Part shown: piece by piece, positions 39,225 through 50,491 of the stretch
Position numbering within the stretch: the first letter of the stretch is position 1
How the letters are laid out: every line of letters begins with the position of its first letter
Notes under the pieces: generated by a model
Seen by the model: the letters and a program-made list of their open reading frames with translations, nothing else
Told to the model about the DNA's origin: nothing
The model's database searches: none
Made by a program: the position numbers and the translations under genes
From: Prillingera fragicola
Taxonomy: Eukaryota; Basidiomycota; Tremellomycetes; Trichosporonales; Trichosporonaceae
Length of the DNA: 64,000 nt
Reading direction: 5' to 3'
Assembly (NCBI GenBank): GCA_002335605.1
Contig: BEDY01000006.1
Span: 806,001 to 870,000 of the forward strand

Positions 39225-41144
39225 ATGGCCGCCACTGCCGCCACCCCAAACTACCTCTCGCACGAGGTCAAGGACGAGGTCGACTTTATGACCATGTTCA
39301 CCAACCAGAATGACGACTCTGGCTCGGTCACTGCCAGTACTCCGAACGAGTACGCTACTCAGCAGCACATGCAGCCTCAGCAGCACGCCATGCCCCAGTC
39401 GTACCTGGTCAACCCTCCCACTCTTCCCAACTCTGACCCTCTCCAGGTCTTTGACGCTCCTGCCGCCGCCACCGCCGAGTCGTGGATGCCCAACAACCGC
39501 GTCCCCATGGCCGCTGCTGGCATGGCCTACCCCCCGCAGTTTGTGGACATGTACGGTAACCACTCGATGGCTCACCACCAGTACATGCCCCAGCACGCCG
39601 CGCCTGTTCCTCAGTACGTTCAGCCCGCGCTTGCGCTCCCCAACTCGCGTCCGGCTAGTGCTCCCACTGCCGCGGCTACCGCGCCTGCCTTTTCTGCCTT
39701 CGCGGCTGCGCCGCCGGCTGCAGAGGAGGCTGCTGCCACCCCCACCGCGAAACCCGTCGTCGCCACAACGTCCACGAGTCCCGCATCCGCTTCGCCAACC
39801 TCGGCTGGTCATGCTTCGCCTACCGGTGTCACCGACGCCACTAGCACCGAGACCCGCCAGATCCGTCGCAAGCGCAAGCTCACCCCCGAGGACAAGCGTC
39901 GCATCTGTGAAATCTACCGCAACTCGCAGGGCAAGATCCGTCAGGAGGATATTGCAAAGGAGTACTCTGTTGACCGGAGTACCATTTCCAAGATTCTCAA
40001 CCAGGAGGAGCGCTGGCTCGACCCCGAGCAGCCCAACTCGAACGCTGCTCTTGCTCGTCGCCCCGGTGGTCGCTACCCTGCTATCGAGGAGGAGATGCAC
40101 CGCTGGCTCGACCACGCCGTCCACGAGGGCCGCGAGGTTCGTGACGCCGAGGCTCGTGAGGAGGCCCTCAAGATTGGCCTTCGTCTTGGCCACCCCCACT
40201 TCCAGGCTTCGTCCAAGTGGTGGGACGGTGTCAAGCGTCGTCGTGTGGAGGAAGGCCGTGCCATGCCTACCACTCGGCGCTCTCAGGCCGCCATCACTCC
40301 TTCCCTGGTCATGCCTGGCCTTGTCCGTTCCTACTCGGCAATGACCATGGACGCCATGCCCCGCGAAATGTTCCCCGGCCACCCCGGCCCCAGCCAGTAC
40401 ATTGTCGACCCCTCGATGGTGCCCGTCGGTGTCATGGCTGTCAACCCGATGCAGGTCAACGTTGCCATGCGCGCACGCTCGCAGTCGTCGCCCCAGGTCT
40501 TCCACGGCGGCTACGCTCAGCAGCCCACTCAGTTTGGCCCCGCTCCTCGCCAGCGCCACAGCCCTCCTCGCCACACCCCCGTGACCTCGCCCGTCACTCC
40601 CCTGAGTCGCAACCGTTCATACCACGGCGATCGCGGGTCGCCTCAGCGCCCCAGCCCGCTCCACCGTGCAAATTCGACTCAGGGTCGTCCTTCACCCCAC
40701 CAGCGCCTCGGCGCCTCGGCATTCGGTCTTACGCCCGTGCGCCCCGAGCAGCAGCTCCAGCAGCAGCAGATGTCGCCTACCGTCGTCTCGCCATCAGAAC
40801 AGATGGTCGACGGTATCCCGGTCCCCGGGTCTGCGCAGCCAATGTCGCCGCTCTCGGTGTCGGTCTCGGAGGGCTCCGACGGAACCAACAACGGTGTTGC
40901 TCTGTCGCCTTCTACTCCTCGCACGCCCGCTCAGGCTGCGTTTGGCCCCGACCAGTACCTTGACCTCAACGGCGGTACCCCCGGTCAGCCCATGTATGTT
41001 GGCCAGTCGTTTGACCCTCGGGCGGCACCAATGATGTACGCACAGCAGCCAGCTGTGTGCTACCCCGCTGGCACCGTCCCTCAGGTCCCTTACGGCCAAC
41101 CCATGTACACTGGCTACGAGCAGTACGTGCACACGCAGTGGTAG
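39225..41144 (+). CDS. CENP-B/Abp1-type HTH DNA-binding protein
   Basis: A single exon of 639 residues. Residues about 214-275 form a CENP-B N-terminal helix-turn-helix (RKRKLTPEDKRRICEIYR, then EDIAKEYSVDRSTISKIL). Residues about 285-345 match the second, Tc5-like HTH (EEMHRWLDHAVHEG, then HFQASSKWWDGVKRRR, matching the FxASxGWLxxFKxR signature). These two domains come from pogo-type transposases; fission-yeast Abp1/Cbh1 and human CENP-B share them. No DDE nuclease domain follows; the remainder is Pro/Gln/Ser-rich with polyQ-like runs. It is therefore a domesticated DNA-binding protein, probably a transcription or chromatin factor. The long upstream region suggests complex regulation. Confidence 0.82.
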   Translation: MAATAATPNYLSHEVKDEVDFMTMFTNQNDDSGSVTASTPNEYATQQHMQPQQHAMPQSYLVNPPTLPNSDPLQVFDAPAAATAESWMPNNRVPMAAAGMAYPPQFVDMYGNHSMAHHQYMPQHAAPVPQYVQPALALPNSRPASAPTAAATAPAFSAFAAAPPAAEEAAATPTAKPVVATTSTSPASASPTSAGHASPTGVTDATSTETRQIRRKRKLTPEDKRRICEIYRNSQGKIRQEDIAKEYSVDRSTISKILNQEERWLDPEQPNSNAALARRPGGRYPAIEEEMHRWLDHAVHEGREVRDAEAREEALKIGLRLGHPHFQASSKWWDGVKRRRVEEGRAMPTTRRSQAAITPSLVMPGLVRSYSAMTMDAMPREMFPGHPGPSQYIVDPSMVPVGVMAVNPMQVNVAMRARSQSSPQVFHGGYAQQPTQFGPAPRQRHSPPRHTPVTSPVTPLSRNRSYHGDRGSPQRPSPLHRANSTQGRPSPHQRLGASAFGLTPVRPEQQLQQQQMSPTVVSPSEQMVDGIPVPGSAQPMSPLSVSVSEGSDGTNNGVALSPSTPRTPAQAAFGPDQYLDLNGGTPGQPMYVGQSFDPRAAPMMYAQQPAVCYPAGTVPQVPYGQPMYTGYEQYVHTQW

Positions 41145-41716
41145 GTGCTAGTCATCCCCTGCGTTGGTATCAAAGAGGCTGGCCCTCTAGATACTCTCTC
41201 CCACCCACCAGCATTATTATGTTATCCCACGTACCATTGAGATAGTCCGTTACGACACGCGATGTATATGACACCATTACACACGAATAGCTACACCGCA
41301 GCCTTGTAAAATTTGATGCGTAGAGATGATTGAGGCTGATATGTGCCACGGGGGATTGGGTGCCGTGCGGCCGTGCGGCCCGTGTTGTGGGGGAAATGAG
41401 CCCGCACTGTACTTTGCCCGCACTGTACTTTGCTACTACCACCTGATTCTCCTCCAATTTTTGCATGAACTAATCCTGCACATTGCTACTTGCTCTGAAC
41501 GTCGAGAGAAGGTTGCTGTAGTGACTTTTGACTCGTCCAAATCAAGACAGTCGCGTCCAAAATACCCCCGCCGCCACCGCATCACGTGACCCAAAAGTTG
41601 ACATCTGCAAGAAGTTGAACATGACGATCCCACCAACAACTTTGACAGGGGGCGTATCTCGCGCTGCTTCCTTCACATACCTCTCAGTCACCCCCGCACT
41701 CCCAGTTTCGCAAAAG
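41145..41716. promoter_or_regulatory. Intergenic: CENP-B-type 3' flank and C1D promoter
   Basis: About 570 bases in tandem orientation. A short direct repeat of GCCCGCACTGTACTTTGC occurs at about 41400-41431. An alternative in-frame ATG for the next gene lies at 41621 and would add 32 residues. No further gene is supported. Confidence 0.4.
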
Positions 41717-42697
41717 ATGGACGAGAACCCAGCCTCAACACTAGCGAGCGTCAACGCCACGCTCGGCGACCTGGAATCCGCCATGGCGCCGCTCCTCGCG
41801 CGCCCACTCAGCGAGACGCGCGAGGGGATGGGTCCGCTCGAGCGCGCAAAGATGGATGTGCTGCTTGCGTTTGCGGCTAATAATCTCGTATGGGGTGAGT
41901 CTCTGTGCAGCGCGGCAGCGTAGCTGCTCTGGCCGTGCTTCTCTTGTGTGGGGTTTTGTGGCCGCTGACAAGTAGTGTACCTCAAGAGCCGCGGGATCGA
42001 CCCCGACAACCACGACGTGGCCAAGGAGCTCGAGCGGATCAAGACCTACTATGGCAAGGTCCGGGACGTCGAGGCGCCGCAGGGTGAGTGCTGCTTCCTG
42101 GCTATCCTCCCTCCCACGCCTCCCACGCATTGCTAGGTGTAGCGCGAACCGTGATTGAACCGTGCTTGGCCGGTGCTCCGTGTGCGCGAGCGTTACGTCT
42201 GATCTACCAACTGGCTGCTTCTGCTGTCCAATCTCATGGCGGTCCAGACACCGATCTGGTGGTGCCAGAAGCACGGTCGGCACCTCACATACCTTCCTAC
42301 CCTCCTTCCCCTCCACAGCAACACCAGCTGACTCGCAGAACGCACCCAGCGCATTGACACGGAAGCAGCGAAACGCTTCATCACCGCCGCGATCCCCAAA
42401 TCCCAGCGCCTGGACCTCCCCACCACCTCGGCGGCAGCCACGGCCGCCGCGCAGCTGGCCGCCGCCAACGACGACAGCGGGTCCGACCGGCGCTCGAACA
42501 GGTTTCGCTTCATCGCCGACGAGGCGGTCAAAGTCGCTCCTGGGTCCGGGGCGGAGGGCGAGGCTGCTGCGGCCGCGGCGCTGCTTGCGGATGTCGAGGG
42601 GGAGATTGCTGCGAACGCTGGTGGGAGCGGGGCTTCGACGCCGGATAAGCGCAGGAAGGGCAAGGGGAAGCGGAAGCGGGCCATGGATGTTGCATAG
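41717..42697 (+). CDS. LRP1: C1D/Lrp1 (Rrp47) nuclear exosome cofactor
   Basis: Three exons (41717-41894, 41976-42083, 42339-42697) join to 214 residues. The Sas10/C1D domain covers about residues 1-105: LERAKMDVLLAFAANNLVWVYLKSRGIDP followed by ELERIKTYYGKV and TEAAKRFITAAIP. These match C1D ([28 protein letters not shown]). Lrp1/C1D binds Rrp6 and structured RNA and helps 3' processing of rRNA and snoRNA by the nuclear exosome. The tail is Lys/Arg-rich (DKRRKGKGKRKR), as in Lrp1, and likely binds RNA or serves as an NLS. The second intron, 255 nt, is long for this genome. Start at 41717 was chosen for length match. Confidence 0.87.
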
Positions 42698-43583
42698 GCT
42701 GGGACTCTGGCTGGGTGCGAGGAGGCGTGGCTGAGAGTGCATAGAGACTGCGTGCGCGTAGTTGCATACTGTATGACATGTATCTGTAACATATGATCTT
42801 GATCTGTACATCTTGGGCCGAGCTGCCTCGTGCGACCAGCCATGCTGTGTGGTCACTGCCACTCAGTGCTGAGAACGCACCAGGGGCGGCCCAAGGCGGT
42901 TCAGGCAACAGCTCGACCACAGACTAGCGACCCTCCAGGCCAAGACCAATGCCCAGCCATCCAGCCACCATCTACAAATGGCCACAGTCCAACTCTGAAG
43001 CGGCTGGCTCAATCCAACCTGTCACTGCTCAGCCTGCCACCCACAGCAAAGGTAAGCCTTATACCCGCCCCCCAACTAAACCCAGTTCCCACGCAGGCCA
43101 GCCAACGTAATACCCAAGACGACACTCCGGCCCGGCCAAGATACTCCCGCAGGCGCAGCTCCGAAGGAAGGCGGCCAGCGCCGGGCTCGGACGAGCCGAG
43201 CTTTCGCCCAGGTCCCGATCTCTGGCGCCCCGGGTGGTACGGATCACGGATCACGGAGCTATCCCGGACGGACAGGACTGGACGCGACCCGGCTGCATTT
43301 CCGTTGTCATGTTGCGTGAATTCCTGCCCGAGTGTGGATGTTTGTTGGCAAATATTAGCGAGACGACAGAGTCTGTTCTCAGACCAATACGGCCACGGCA
43401 TGCATGGGCACCAGCTTTACAACATTGGCTAGGCTACGGCTCTCGGTCGGTGGATGGATGGTACAGGTTTTATGGCAAGTGTCCGCGGCTCGCACACCGC
43501 CGGCGGTGTGGTGACCTCGCGTGCGGTGCGTGCAGTGCAGAGCAGAGCAGTGAGCACATGGGTGGTTGGTACAGATGAGGCGA
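42698..43583. other. Convergent intergenic region, no supported gene
   Basis: Nearly 900 bases between the 3' ends of C1D and the unknown protein on the opposite strand. Both terminators should be here. No frame carries a recognisable domain and no repeat stands out. Confidence 0.45.
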
Positions 43584-44282
43584 CTAGGACTGGCGCTCGC
43601 ACGCGCCGCAGTCGGGGCAGATTGCCCAGAGCGAGCGCTGGCCCGTGGCCGGGTCGGCGTGCTCGGCCATGTGCAGCTTTGGGATCGACTTGCAGTTGGG
43701 TCCGTGGCTGTTACGCGCGCGCTCGACGGCGCTCGCGTCCTCGCTGAGCGGCGCGGCCGTCGCGGGGCCCATGAGGCCGTGGGGCGCCGGGGTCTGGGGC
43801 GCCGAGCTCGATGCAAACGGCGTGTAGGGCCCGATCTGGTGAATGTGGGACGACCCGTTGGTGTTGCCAAAGTAGCCCTTGCCGAGGCTGCCGTCGTCGC
43901 TGTCCATCTCGTCCTCTTCCGCTCCCGGGCCAAAGCAGAATCCGCCCGAGCCGCCCTCGTATGCGTACGACTCGTAGCGGTCGTCTTGCTGGTCGGCGAC
44001 AGACTCGATGTCAAAGTCCATCTGGTCGGATTCGGACGCCGTCGCCGACGTGCACATGTCCGGGACGAGGTCTGGGGGGAAGGCGAACCCGGCACTTCCA
44101 GGCTCAAAGGAAGGAGGCTGGATACGCAGCTGCTTGGGCGTAGCCTCGGCGTCGCGGTCGTAGCTCATCTCGTCGTCGTCGAGGTCGGGGCTCGCGCAGC
44201 GCTTGCGCTTGGGCTTGACGCCCGAGCCGGATGCCACGGGTTGCTGTTGCTGGGGAAAGGGGAGAAAGGCAGAGGATGCCAT
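43584..44282 (-). CDS. Unknown nuclear-looking protein with C-terminal CPDCGAC motif
   Basis: An uninterrupted 232-residue frame begins with ATG in a strong context (CCACCATGGC). I do not recognise the family. It has polyQ near residue 10, a basic NLS-like patch (KPKRKR) at about residue 23, and a long acidic, Ser-rich middle (DLDDDEMSYD, EEDEMDSDDG). The ordered-looking C terminus contains GPNCKSIPKLHMAEHADP and ends in AICPDCGACERQS. The Cys and His residues there could bind a metal but do not match a zinc finger I can name. The codon pattern and composition resemble a regulatory protein. It is isolated, with about 1.2 kb of upstream DNA. Confidence 0.6.
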   Translation of the reverse strand: MASSAFLPFPQQQQPVASGSGVKPKRKRCASPDLDDDEMSYDRDAEATPKQLRIQPPSFEPGSAGFAFPPDLVPDMCTSATASESDQMDFDIESVADQQDDRYESYAYEGGSGGFCFGPGAEEDEMDSDDGSLGKGYFGNTNGSSHIHQIGPYTPFASSSAPQTPAPHGLMGPATAAPLSEDASAVERARNSHGPNCKSIPKLHMAEHADPATGQRSLWAICPDCGACERQS

Positions 44283-45506
44283 GGTGGTTGCTGCAGGATA
44301 AAAATTGGCGCAGGGAGAAGAAGGGGGGGCCGCTGGGACAGGGGCAATGTACGTGCGCTGGGCGGATATGGTGAATGGAGTGACTGAGGCAGTCACCGAG
44401 TTACAAAGAGGTGACAGTGATCTGCAGGCACAGCGACGCGGTGCTTTTTGGCGTTTATAGTATGGTCAAGTGCGGACTGGGTGGCTTGGTCGCGCGCGCG
44501 GGTGGAGGGGAAAATGAAAAGTGGAGGGCTGTTGTTCCGAAAGAGGTTGCGAGGTCGTGTGGTGGTGGTGGCAGTGGTGGTGGTGTTCCGGTGTGCTGTC
44601 TGGATGCTGGATGTGTGCTGGTGTGCAAAGGGTAATGAGAGTGAGGGGACGTGTGGGTGTGTGGGTTGTATGGTGAGTGTGGTGGTGGTGTGGTGGTGGT
44701 CGAGTGGGTGCAGTCGACTACGGGGGAGGGAAAGGGAAAGGGTGTAAAGGAAAGACTAGTAATCTACAGCCCATATGTAGCCATGCACAGTACTAAATGG
44801 GATGACTGGATAAAAACACAACTACACTCATCTGCATGACCCACCTGCGGGGGGCGTTGCTCTGGTCTTGCTCTGCACATGCAGCTGCCAGATTTGGATT
44901 TTCTACCAGATTCGGGGTCCTCGCATCCGGATCAACGTCTCTGCCTAATCTCCTGCCGTATTTGCTACTGCATCGGGTGCAGGCGACGGCCAATAATCGC
45001 TCAAGTCACCGACGCAGCCCTCGCAGCAGCAGCCAAAGGACGGGAGCATTTCCCGGCTCTTGCCCGTCGTCTGTATGGGGGCTGGTCAAATCTGCTCTGA
45101 GCGCTGGGCGTGAGTTTGCCCGCCTCTTGTCCAAGATCCCAGCCTGCCCACGTCACTTGGTGCGAATACGCACATGCAGGCAGACCCGGCCGTGTGATCC
45201 AGCCAGCAGCTGTGTGAGCCGTATCAAATTGCAACCACCGTCCGATTGTGGCTCGCCTGCCCTTGCCCTCCCTGACCAAGTAATGGATACATAAGGGTAC
45301 GAGTGCACACCACAGGAACAAGGCACCACCAGCCACATACACTTTCCTCTGCTCTTCCGCCTCCAGCCAGCGACAAACAGGGCAACACACACAACTTCTC
45401 TCCCAGGACTTGCGCCTTCGTCCGCGTCATCGCTCTAACCCCTCCCTGAGCCAAGGCGCTTATCGCCGCCCTGCACTTTTGTGGCGCCTCGGCCGCCGAC
45501 ACGTGT
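44283..45506. promoter_or_regulatory. Upstream region of the unknown protein gene; 3' flank of CSL gene
   Basis: About 1.2 kb in tandem - strand orientation. The part near 44283-44760 is the likely promoter and leader of the unknown gene and contains GGT-rich simple sequence. No gene is supported further right. Confidence 0.4.
44558..44702. repeat. (GGT)n-rich simple sequence
   Basis: Two clusters of GGTGGTGGTG repeats, at about 44558-44586 and 44677-44702, with GTGTG-rich DNA between. On the strand transcribed toward the unknown gene this becomes a CCACCAC-rich leader. Confidence 0.6.
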
Positions 45507-48500
45507 TTACCACGCGAGATTGCCTCCGCGTGCCGAAGTTTGAATCACCCGCAAAGCTGGCATGTTAGCATTCAGCAGCAACAGCGCAAACTCACCCCAT
45601 GGAGCATCCGTAGAACTCGTTCCAGATAGACCCATCTCACCGTTACCCGCTCCAAGGCGGGCAGCAACAACACTCCATCCTATACCATGTCCCACACCAT
45701 CAGGGCGGACGAGTAACAACGGCAGTGGGATCATTGAGTCCTTTTGGAAATCGGGAGGGTGCATCTCCACTGTTGTCGAGTCCGTTGTATCAGCAGTGCC
45801 AACTGTCGGTATCGAAGGAACCGCACTTGAGGAAGCGGCGTTTCGCGACAGCGAGGGGGTGGGTGTCTCAGAGGTCGACGCGTCCACCGAGGCCAGTGCC
45901 GGGTCAATCATCGCCTCGTCCATCTTGAAGTCGCCATTCGCCCCTCCCTCGGGGGCGCCATTCACATCCATAGCCGGATCTTCCTCGGCCGCCGTCCCCG
46001 CATTCCGAAGAGCCTCTTGAATGGTCAGCTCTCCCGCCACACCGAGCCAAGAGTTCTCCTCGTCGGGAGGAGGAGGGGGGACAATGTCGGGCGACGAGGC
46101 GTCGGTGCGGAGGGGACGAACAGACATCTCCTCGGCCTCGCTCATCGCGTCGAGACACTCCTGCATGATGCGGATAATCTCCTCGGGCTCGGGCATCTCG
46201 ACCATGGCGATGACGTGCTGGACGCTGTATGGATAGTTGCTGAACACGCGCTTGCCATCGGGGCTGGGTGTGCGGTCGAGAATGGTCCCACTGGTGTACC
46301 GCACAGCCGGGTACAGCGCCCCAGGGTCGTAATACTTTTCTTTTGGTGCGACCGAGCGCCAGGTCGTCACACGAAGAGGGCCGATGGGGCCCAGGTACAC
46401 GGAGAATGGCTCGGGCTCACAGCCTGGCTCGCCTGGCACGAAGAATGTGGATAATGTCAGGTCGAGAGTGTTTTGTTCGGGATGGAACACGGGGTCGACC
46501 AGGAGACGAGGGACGGGGTCGAGAGATGCGACGGGGAGGGCACCCTCCTCGCCAAGACCATTGAAGAAACTATACGAGAAACACCCTGCGATATCAGCTC
46601 ACTATTCACCTTCCCCCACAGTGTACTCACAAACACCACCGAGAATCCAGCACATCCAGTCGTCAATCGTCTCAACCATGGCCGCCGAGGTAGTCGACAC
46701 GTTGTGGCTATCGGTTGTCGTCTGCTCGCCCTCATGGCGACGCGCGCGGCTCCAGGTGAGACCGGCCGTCGTACTGCCCGTGGCTTCCTCGGAAATGGCA
46801 GCACGAGCCAGAGCGTGGCGCTTGGTCTTCTTGCGCTTGCCGCCACGACCAGTCGTGTCCTCGGGCTCGACGTCGGCGTCCAAAGCATTGAGGGTCTCGG
46901 GGACTGTTGCCAGGCCTTCGGGGTTGGAGGCAATAGCGCGAGCACCTGGACGGGCACGGGTCACATTACCCTCACCAGCACCAACCATGGCACCTGGTGC
47001 CGAGAGGTACCAACGGACACCATTGTCCATGTCGTCTTCGCCGTCGGTCACACGCACAAACCCGACACGCTGCAGTTCGCTGACGGGATGGCCGTAGTTG
47101 GCACCGACGTAAACTTCGTTCTTGTCCACGTGAACCAGTCGCATGGCGTCAGAGCGTACACCGGTGTGCACATCGACAATCTGAACGATCGAGCCGTACG
47201 TAATGACACCAGCCTCGCGGTCGTGGTCCATCTTGACACGATTGCGGGGGCCATTCTCGCCGGGCGAAGGTGGCGCTGCACGCTCAACGACATCAAAGCG
47301 GAACGGCGTCCACTTGCCGGCACGCGCAGCGAGAAGAGGCTTGTCTCCTCCGCTACGGTCCAGCTTCATGAATTTTGTGCGCACAGTCTGAGCGTTGATG
47401 CGGCAGAAGAGCGCAAAGGCGTCGTTGGTCGTCAGACAACTCGCCATGGACCGCGCCTTGGCAGTCTTCTGGGAGGGCTTGGACACAATCGACAGAGGAT
47501 CCGACACAAACGTTGCCCACGGAGCGGGCACTGCCTTGGAAGAGGTGTTGTCGGTCGCGGCAGCCGTTGGGGCCACCGCCTGCGCCAAGTCACCACCATC
47601 GGCAGCGTGCGACTTGGAAAGATTTGTCGCCACGTCTGCTGCGGCACTCGCTTCATTGAGGCTCATTAGTGGCTCAATATCAGTACCTTCCAGCGCTTGG
47701 CGGAGGGCAGCTTCATCCAGAGGCTGGGTCGGACCTGCCACGGCCTGCTCGTTGGCCGAGCTGGCGGGTACGTCCATGTCTGGGGCCTCAGCACGGCTGG
47801 GGGTTAGATGAAATGAAATGGGCACACCATTTTCGTCGGTGTCCACACCTGGCTGCGAGATTGCCAGCTCAAGACGGAACTCTTTGCTCTTGCGGGATTC
47901 TTCACCAATCCAAAGTCCGGGAAAGGTCAAGCCGTCAACTAGCTCCTCACGTGGCTTGATGAGGGTAGAGTTGCGCTCCCATGGAAGGGTACCACCCCAG
48001 CCAGTGCGAGACGCAGCCTTGCGCATGCGACGCTTCTTTTGGTCGCGCTCATCCTTTTTTGTGGCACTCGCGTCATATAGCAGAGCCATGGCCCCGGGGC
48101 TCAGCCCGGGAACACCTTGAGCAATGCGGTGCGTCTGTGATGCAAAGCTGGCCGGTCCGGTGGGTGGGTCGGGGTTGGGTAGTGCGCGAAGTGTCACCGT
48201 GGTAATGAGAGGGAAGAGGGGACCGGTTACGCGCAAGGTAGGCGGCGGTTGAAGCAAGCTAAGGACATTTGTGTTAGCGATCCCGTCAATATCGCAAAGC
48301 AAGCGAAGAGTGCCACACTGCCAACAGGGACTGGCTGAGCGTTGCCGTGGGGGTCGTCTACCTACCGACGCTCTTTACCGTAGCTCTTCTGGCCCGTCTT
48401 GGGGTGCCAGACTTCTACAGTGGAGAATGTATGCGATTTGAGCGCAGGGGACCCCGGAGACGGGGGCTGGAGGAGTCCGGCGCGCGAGCCGAAATGCGAC

Positions 48501-48835
48501 TGCAAGGTGCGGAGCACCTTGTGCTGGCGGGGTGACGGTGGCGAGGTCGCCTCTGCGGAGCGCTTGCGAATACCTAGAACAGTGGATCCCTGGCTGCCAC
48601 TCCGCTCGGTGGCGACTGGGTCGGCCTGAGGAGGGGACACACCACTGCCGCCGGCTTCGAGGTAGGCAGCCATCGCGTCGGTGGTGGAGCCGTCTGGCTC
48701 GCCACTTGGGGCGTCGGTGGCCGCGTCTTGGGCGGCGAACGCGTATTCGCCAGTGCCGGAAATTGCGTTTAGGAGGAGGTCGAGGGGGGTGTTTGACGGG
48801 TTGTCGTCTAGCATTGGCAGGTCTGGATCACCCAT
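45507..48835 (-). CDS. CSL (RBP-J/Su(H)-type) DNA-binding transcription factor
   Basis: Four exons (48835-48366, 48255-46631, 46585-45596, 45556-45507) join to 1044 residues. The Rel-homology N-terminal domain starts near residue 135: TVEVWHPKTGQKSYGKERRLLQPPPTLRV matches the animal CSL segment AKVAQKSYGNEKRFFCPPP. The beta-trefoil DNA-contact domain begins near residue 410 (VSKPSQKTAKARS, DAFALFCRINAQTVRTKFM). The C-terminal Ig-like part follows IDDWMCWILGG near 690. Large insertions and a disordered acidic tail are typical of fungal CSL proteins. Fungi lack Notch, so these factors act independently; fission-yeast Cbf11/Cbf12 affect adhesion and cell division. The last intron is 39 nt and in frame; retention would give 1057 residues. 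Confidence 0.87.
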
Positions 48836-50491
48836 GATGATTGTTATTGATTTTGGTGGATGGATCAGAGGCCAAGTCCATGTCTCCCACGGGGTGGTCG
48901 ACTGAGGATTGTGTCGAGCGTGGGTAAAAAGCAGCTATGGTGGGAGAGTCGACTGGCGACGAGGGCGTGGGAGTTCTCATCCACCTCGCCCCAGTGTGTG
49001 CCACCCACGTCATTTTTTACTCAGGGTGTGAGACATACTGCCCCCGTTATCACCAATCCATTTGCTCCCGTTTGCCAACACGGCGGACGCGCAACACCCA
49101 AGGGGCCAGGTGGGCACAGACGCAAACTGCGCCCGCAACTCTTCTCCACCGCCACCGATCTCTCCGTCGAGATCTCTACATCTCCACTTGGCGCGTCATG
49201 AATTATGGCCTACGTGGATCATGAAGCGCATTTTGGCCATCGACAGGTGCAAGGACATGGATGCCTCTCTGGAGCAGGCAGCAGATCCAGAGGGCTGCAG
49301 CCGCAACAAACATTCATGACGCGTTCGGCGTCAGGATCGAGGAGGCGAGAAATGGCTCGTGGGCCAGACTGTTCGTGCTGCATAACCGTGAGCTTCCATA
49401 ATTGACCCGCGCGCATGCATTAGCCGCTGCAACAACAACAACACGGACAGGTAAGGCCACTCCGCTCCAGACCGGTCAAATTGCTCCCGCAGGTGCGAGT
49501 GTGAATTTACTTCCGGGTGCGAAAGCTTGAAACTCGCGCCCAAACCAAGTCGGCTGGTATCGATATTTTGTCGCCAGCCTCTCATTGTCGACTTGTTTCT
49601 TCATCTCCTCCATTCAACGACTCTGTCTCCCCGACAGCTCGGCACTGCTGAGCACGTATCTCTAACCCGTATCCCAGTACGCATGCAAGTCATACTTTTC
49701 GACCCAGGCTGCACCCAGCCGCTGCCACCATTCCTCGCGTTCACGATTTTTCCTCCTTCCTCCCTTTCCTTCCTCTTCGCCTCTTCGCCTCATGATGAGA
49801 ATTGCCAACACAATAGAGTCAAGCTCGGAGACCCTAGTCGCCTTTTGGTGCTGGTTAATGCCGAGTGTCGGCCTGTTTGACAGATTCACTGAAGGTCTTA
49901 TATACTTTTGTATTCTCGACTTTACAACCATGTTACTCTCTTCCATTACAATTAGCTGCCTGAATTCTCTAATGGCTGCACCTTTAATGACGCTTGCTGC
50001 AGGGGCGGGACGCGACTGACCTCGAGTGGCAGGCAATGCTCTCTGACTGCCTCGTTCAAGCCTGCATTAGAATTGCCAGCAATTGTGCATTTCAAAACCG
50101 AGATCAAATTCAATAGCAATCTCTAATAGCAGGTCAAAGGCACAGCACCCAAGATTGACAGCAATGCCTCGACGGCCGATCCAACGAGAGGAATGATGAC
50201 GCTGCCTGTTGCCACTCAAACTACGAGCACTCGGATGGGGCCGGGTTGGATCATTATTTGCGCAAGATCAGCAGTGCAGCTCAGCAGTGCAGATGGCGCT
50301 GGTGGCTCGTTAGCTAGACCAGCCAAGCTCGCGCAAACGAATCTGCGAAACAGAGAACCCAAAGCATAAAGAGGGTGTGCATCACGAGTTAGATGCAGTG
50401 CAGAAGACTAAAGGACAACAAGGGCAAAGAGAATGGTGTCCCTTCGGTGGGGGTGGTGGTGGTTTTATCTATGCAGCAAGTGCTGAGGCGC
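48836..50491. other. Intergenic, no supported gene
   Basis: About 1.65 kb between the CSL start and the 3' end of the MLRQ-type gene. The CSL promoter should be at about 48836-49200. The 49780-50400 part is AT-richer than surrounding DNA and has many stops in all frames. No tRNA or repeat family was recognised. Confidence 0.45.

Noticed and set aside
39198..40574. 458-codon open frame on the - strand
   Set aside because: Antisense to the CENP-B-type gene, with Gly/Arg/Val-rich filler composition and no family match.
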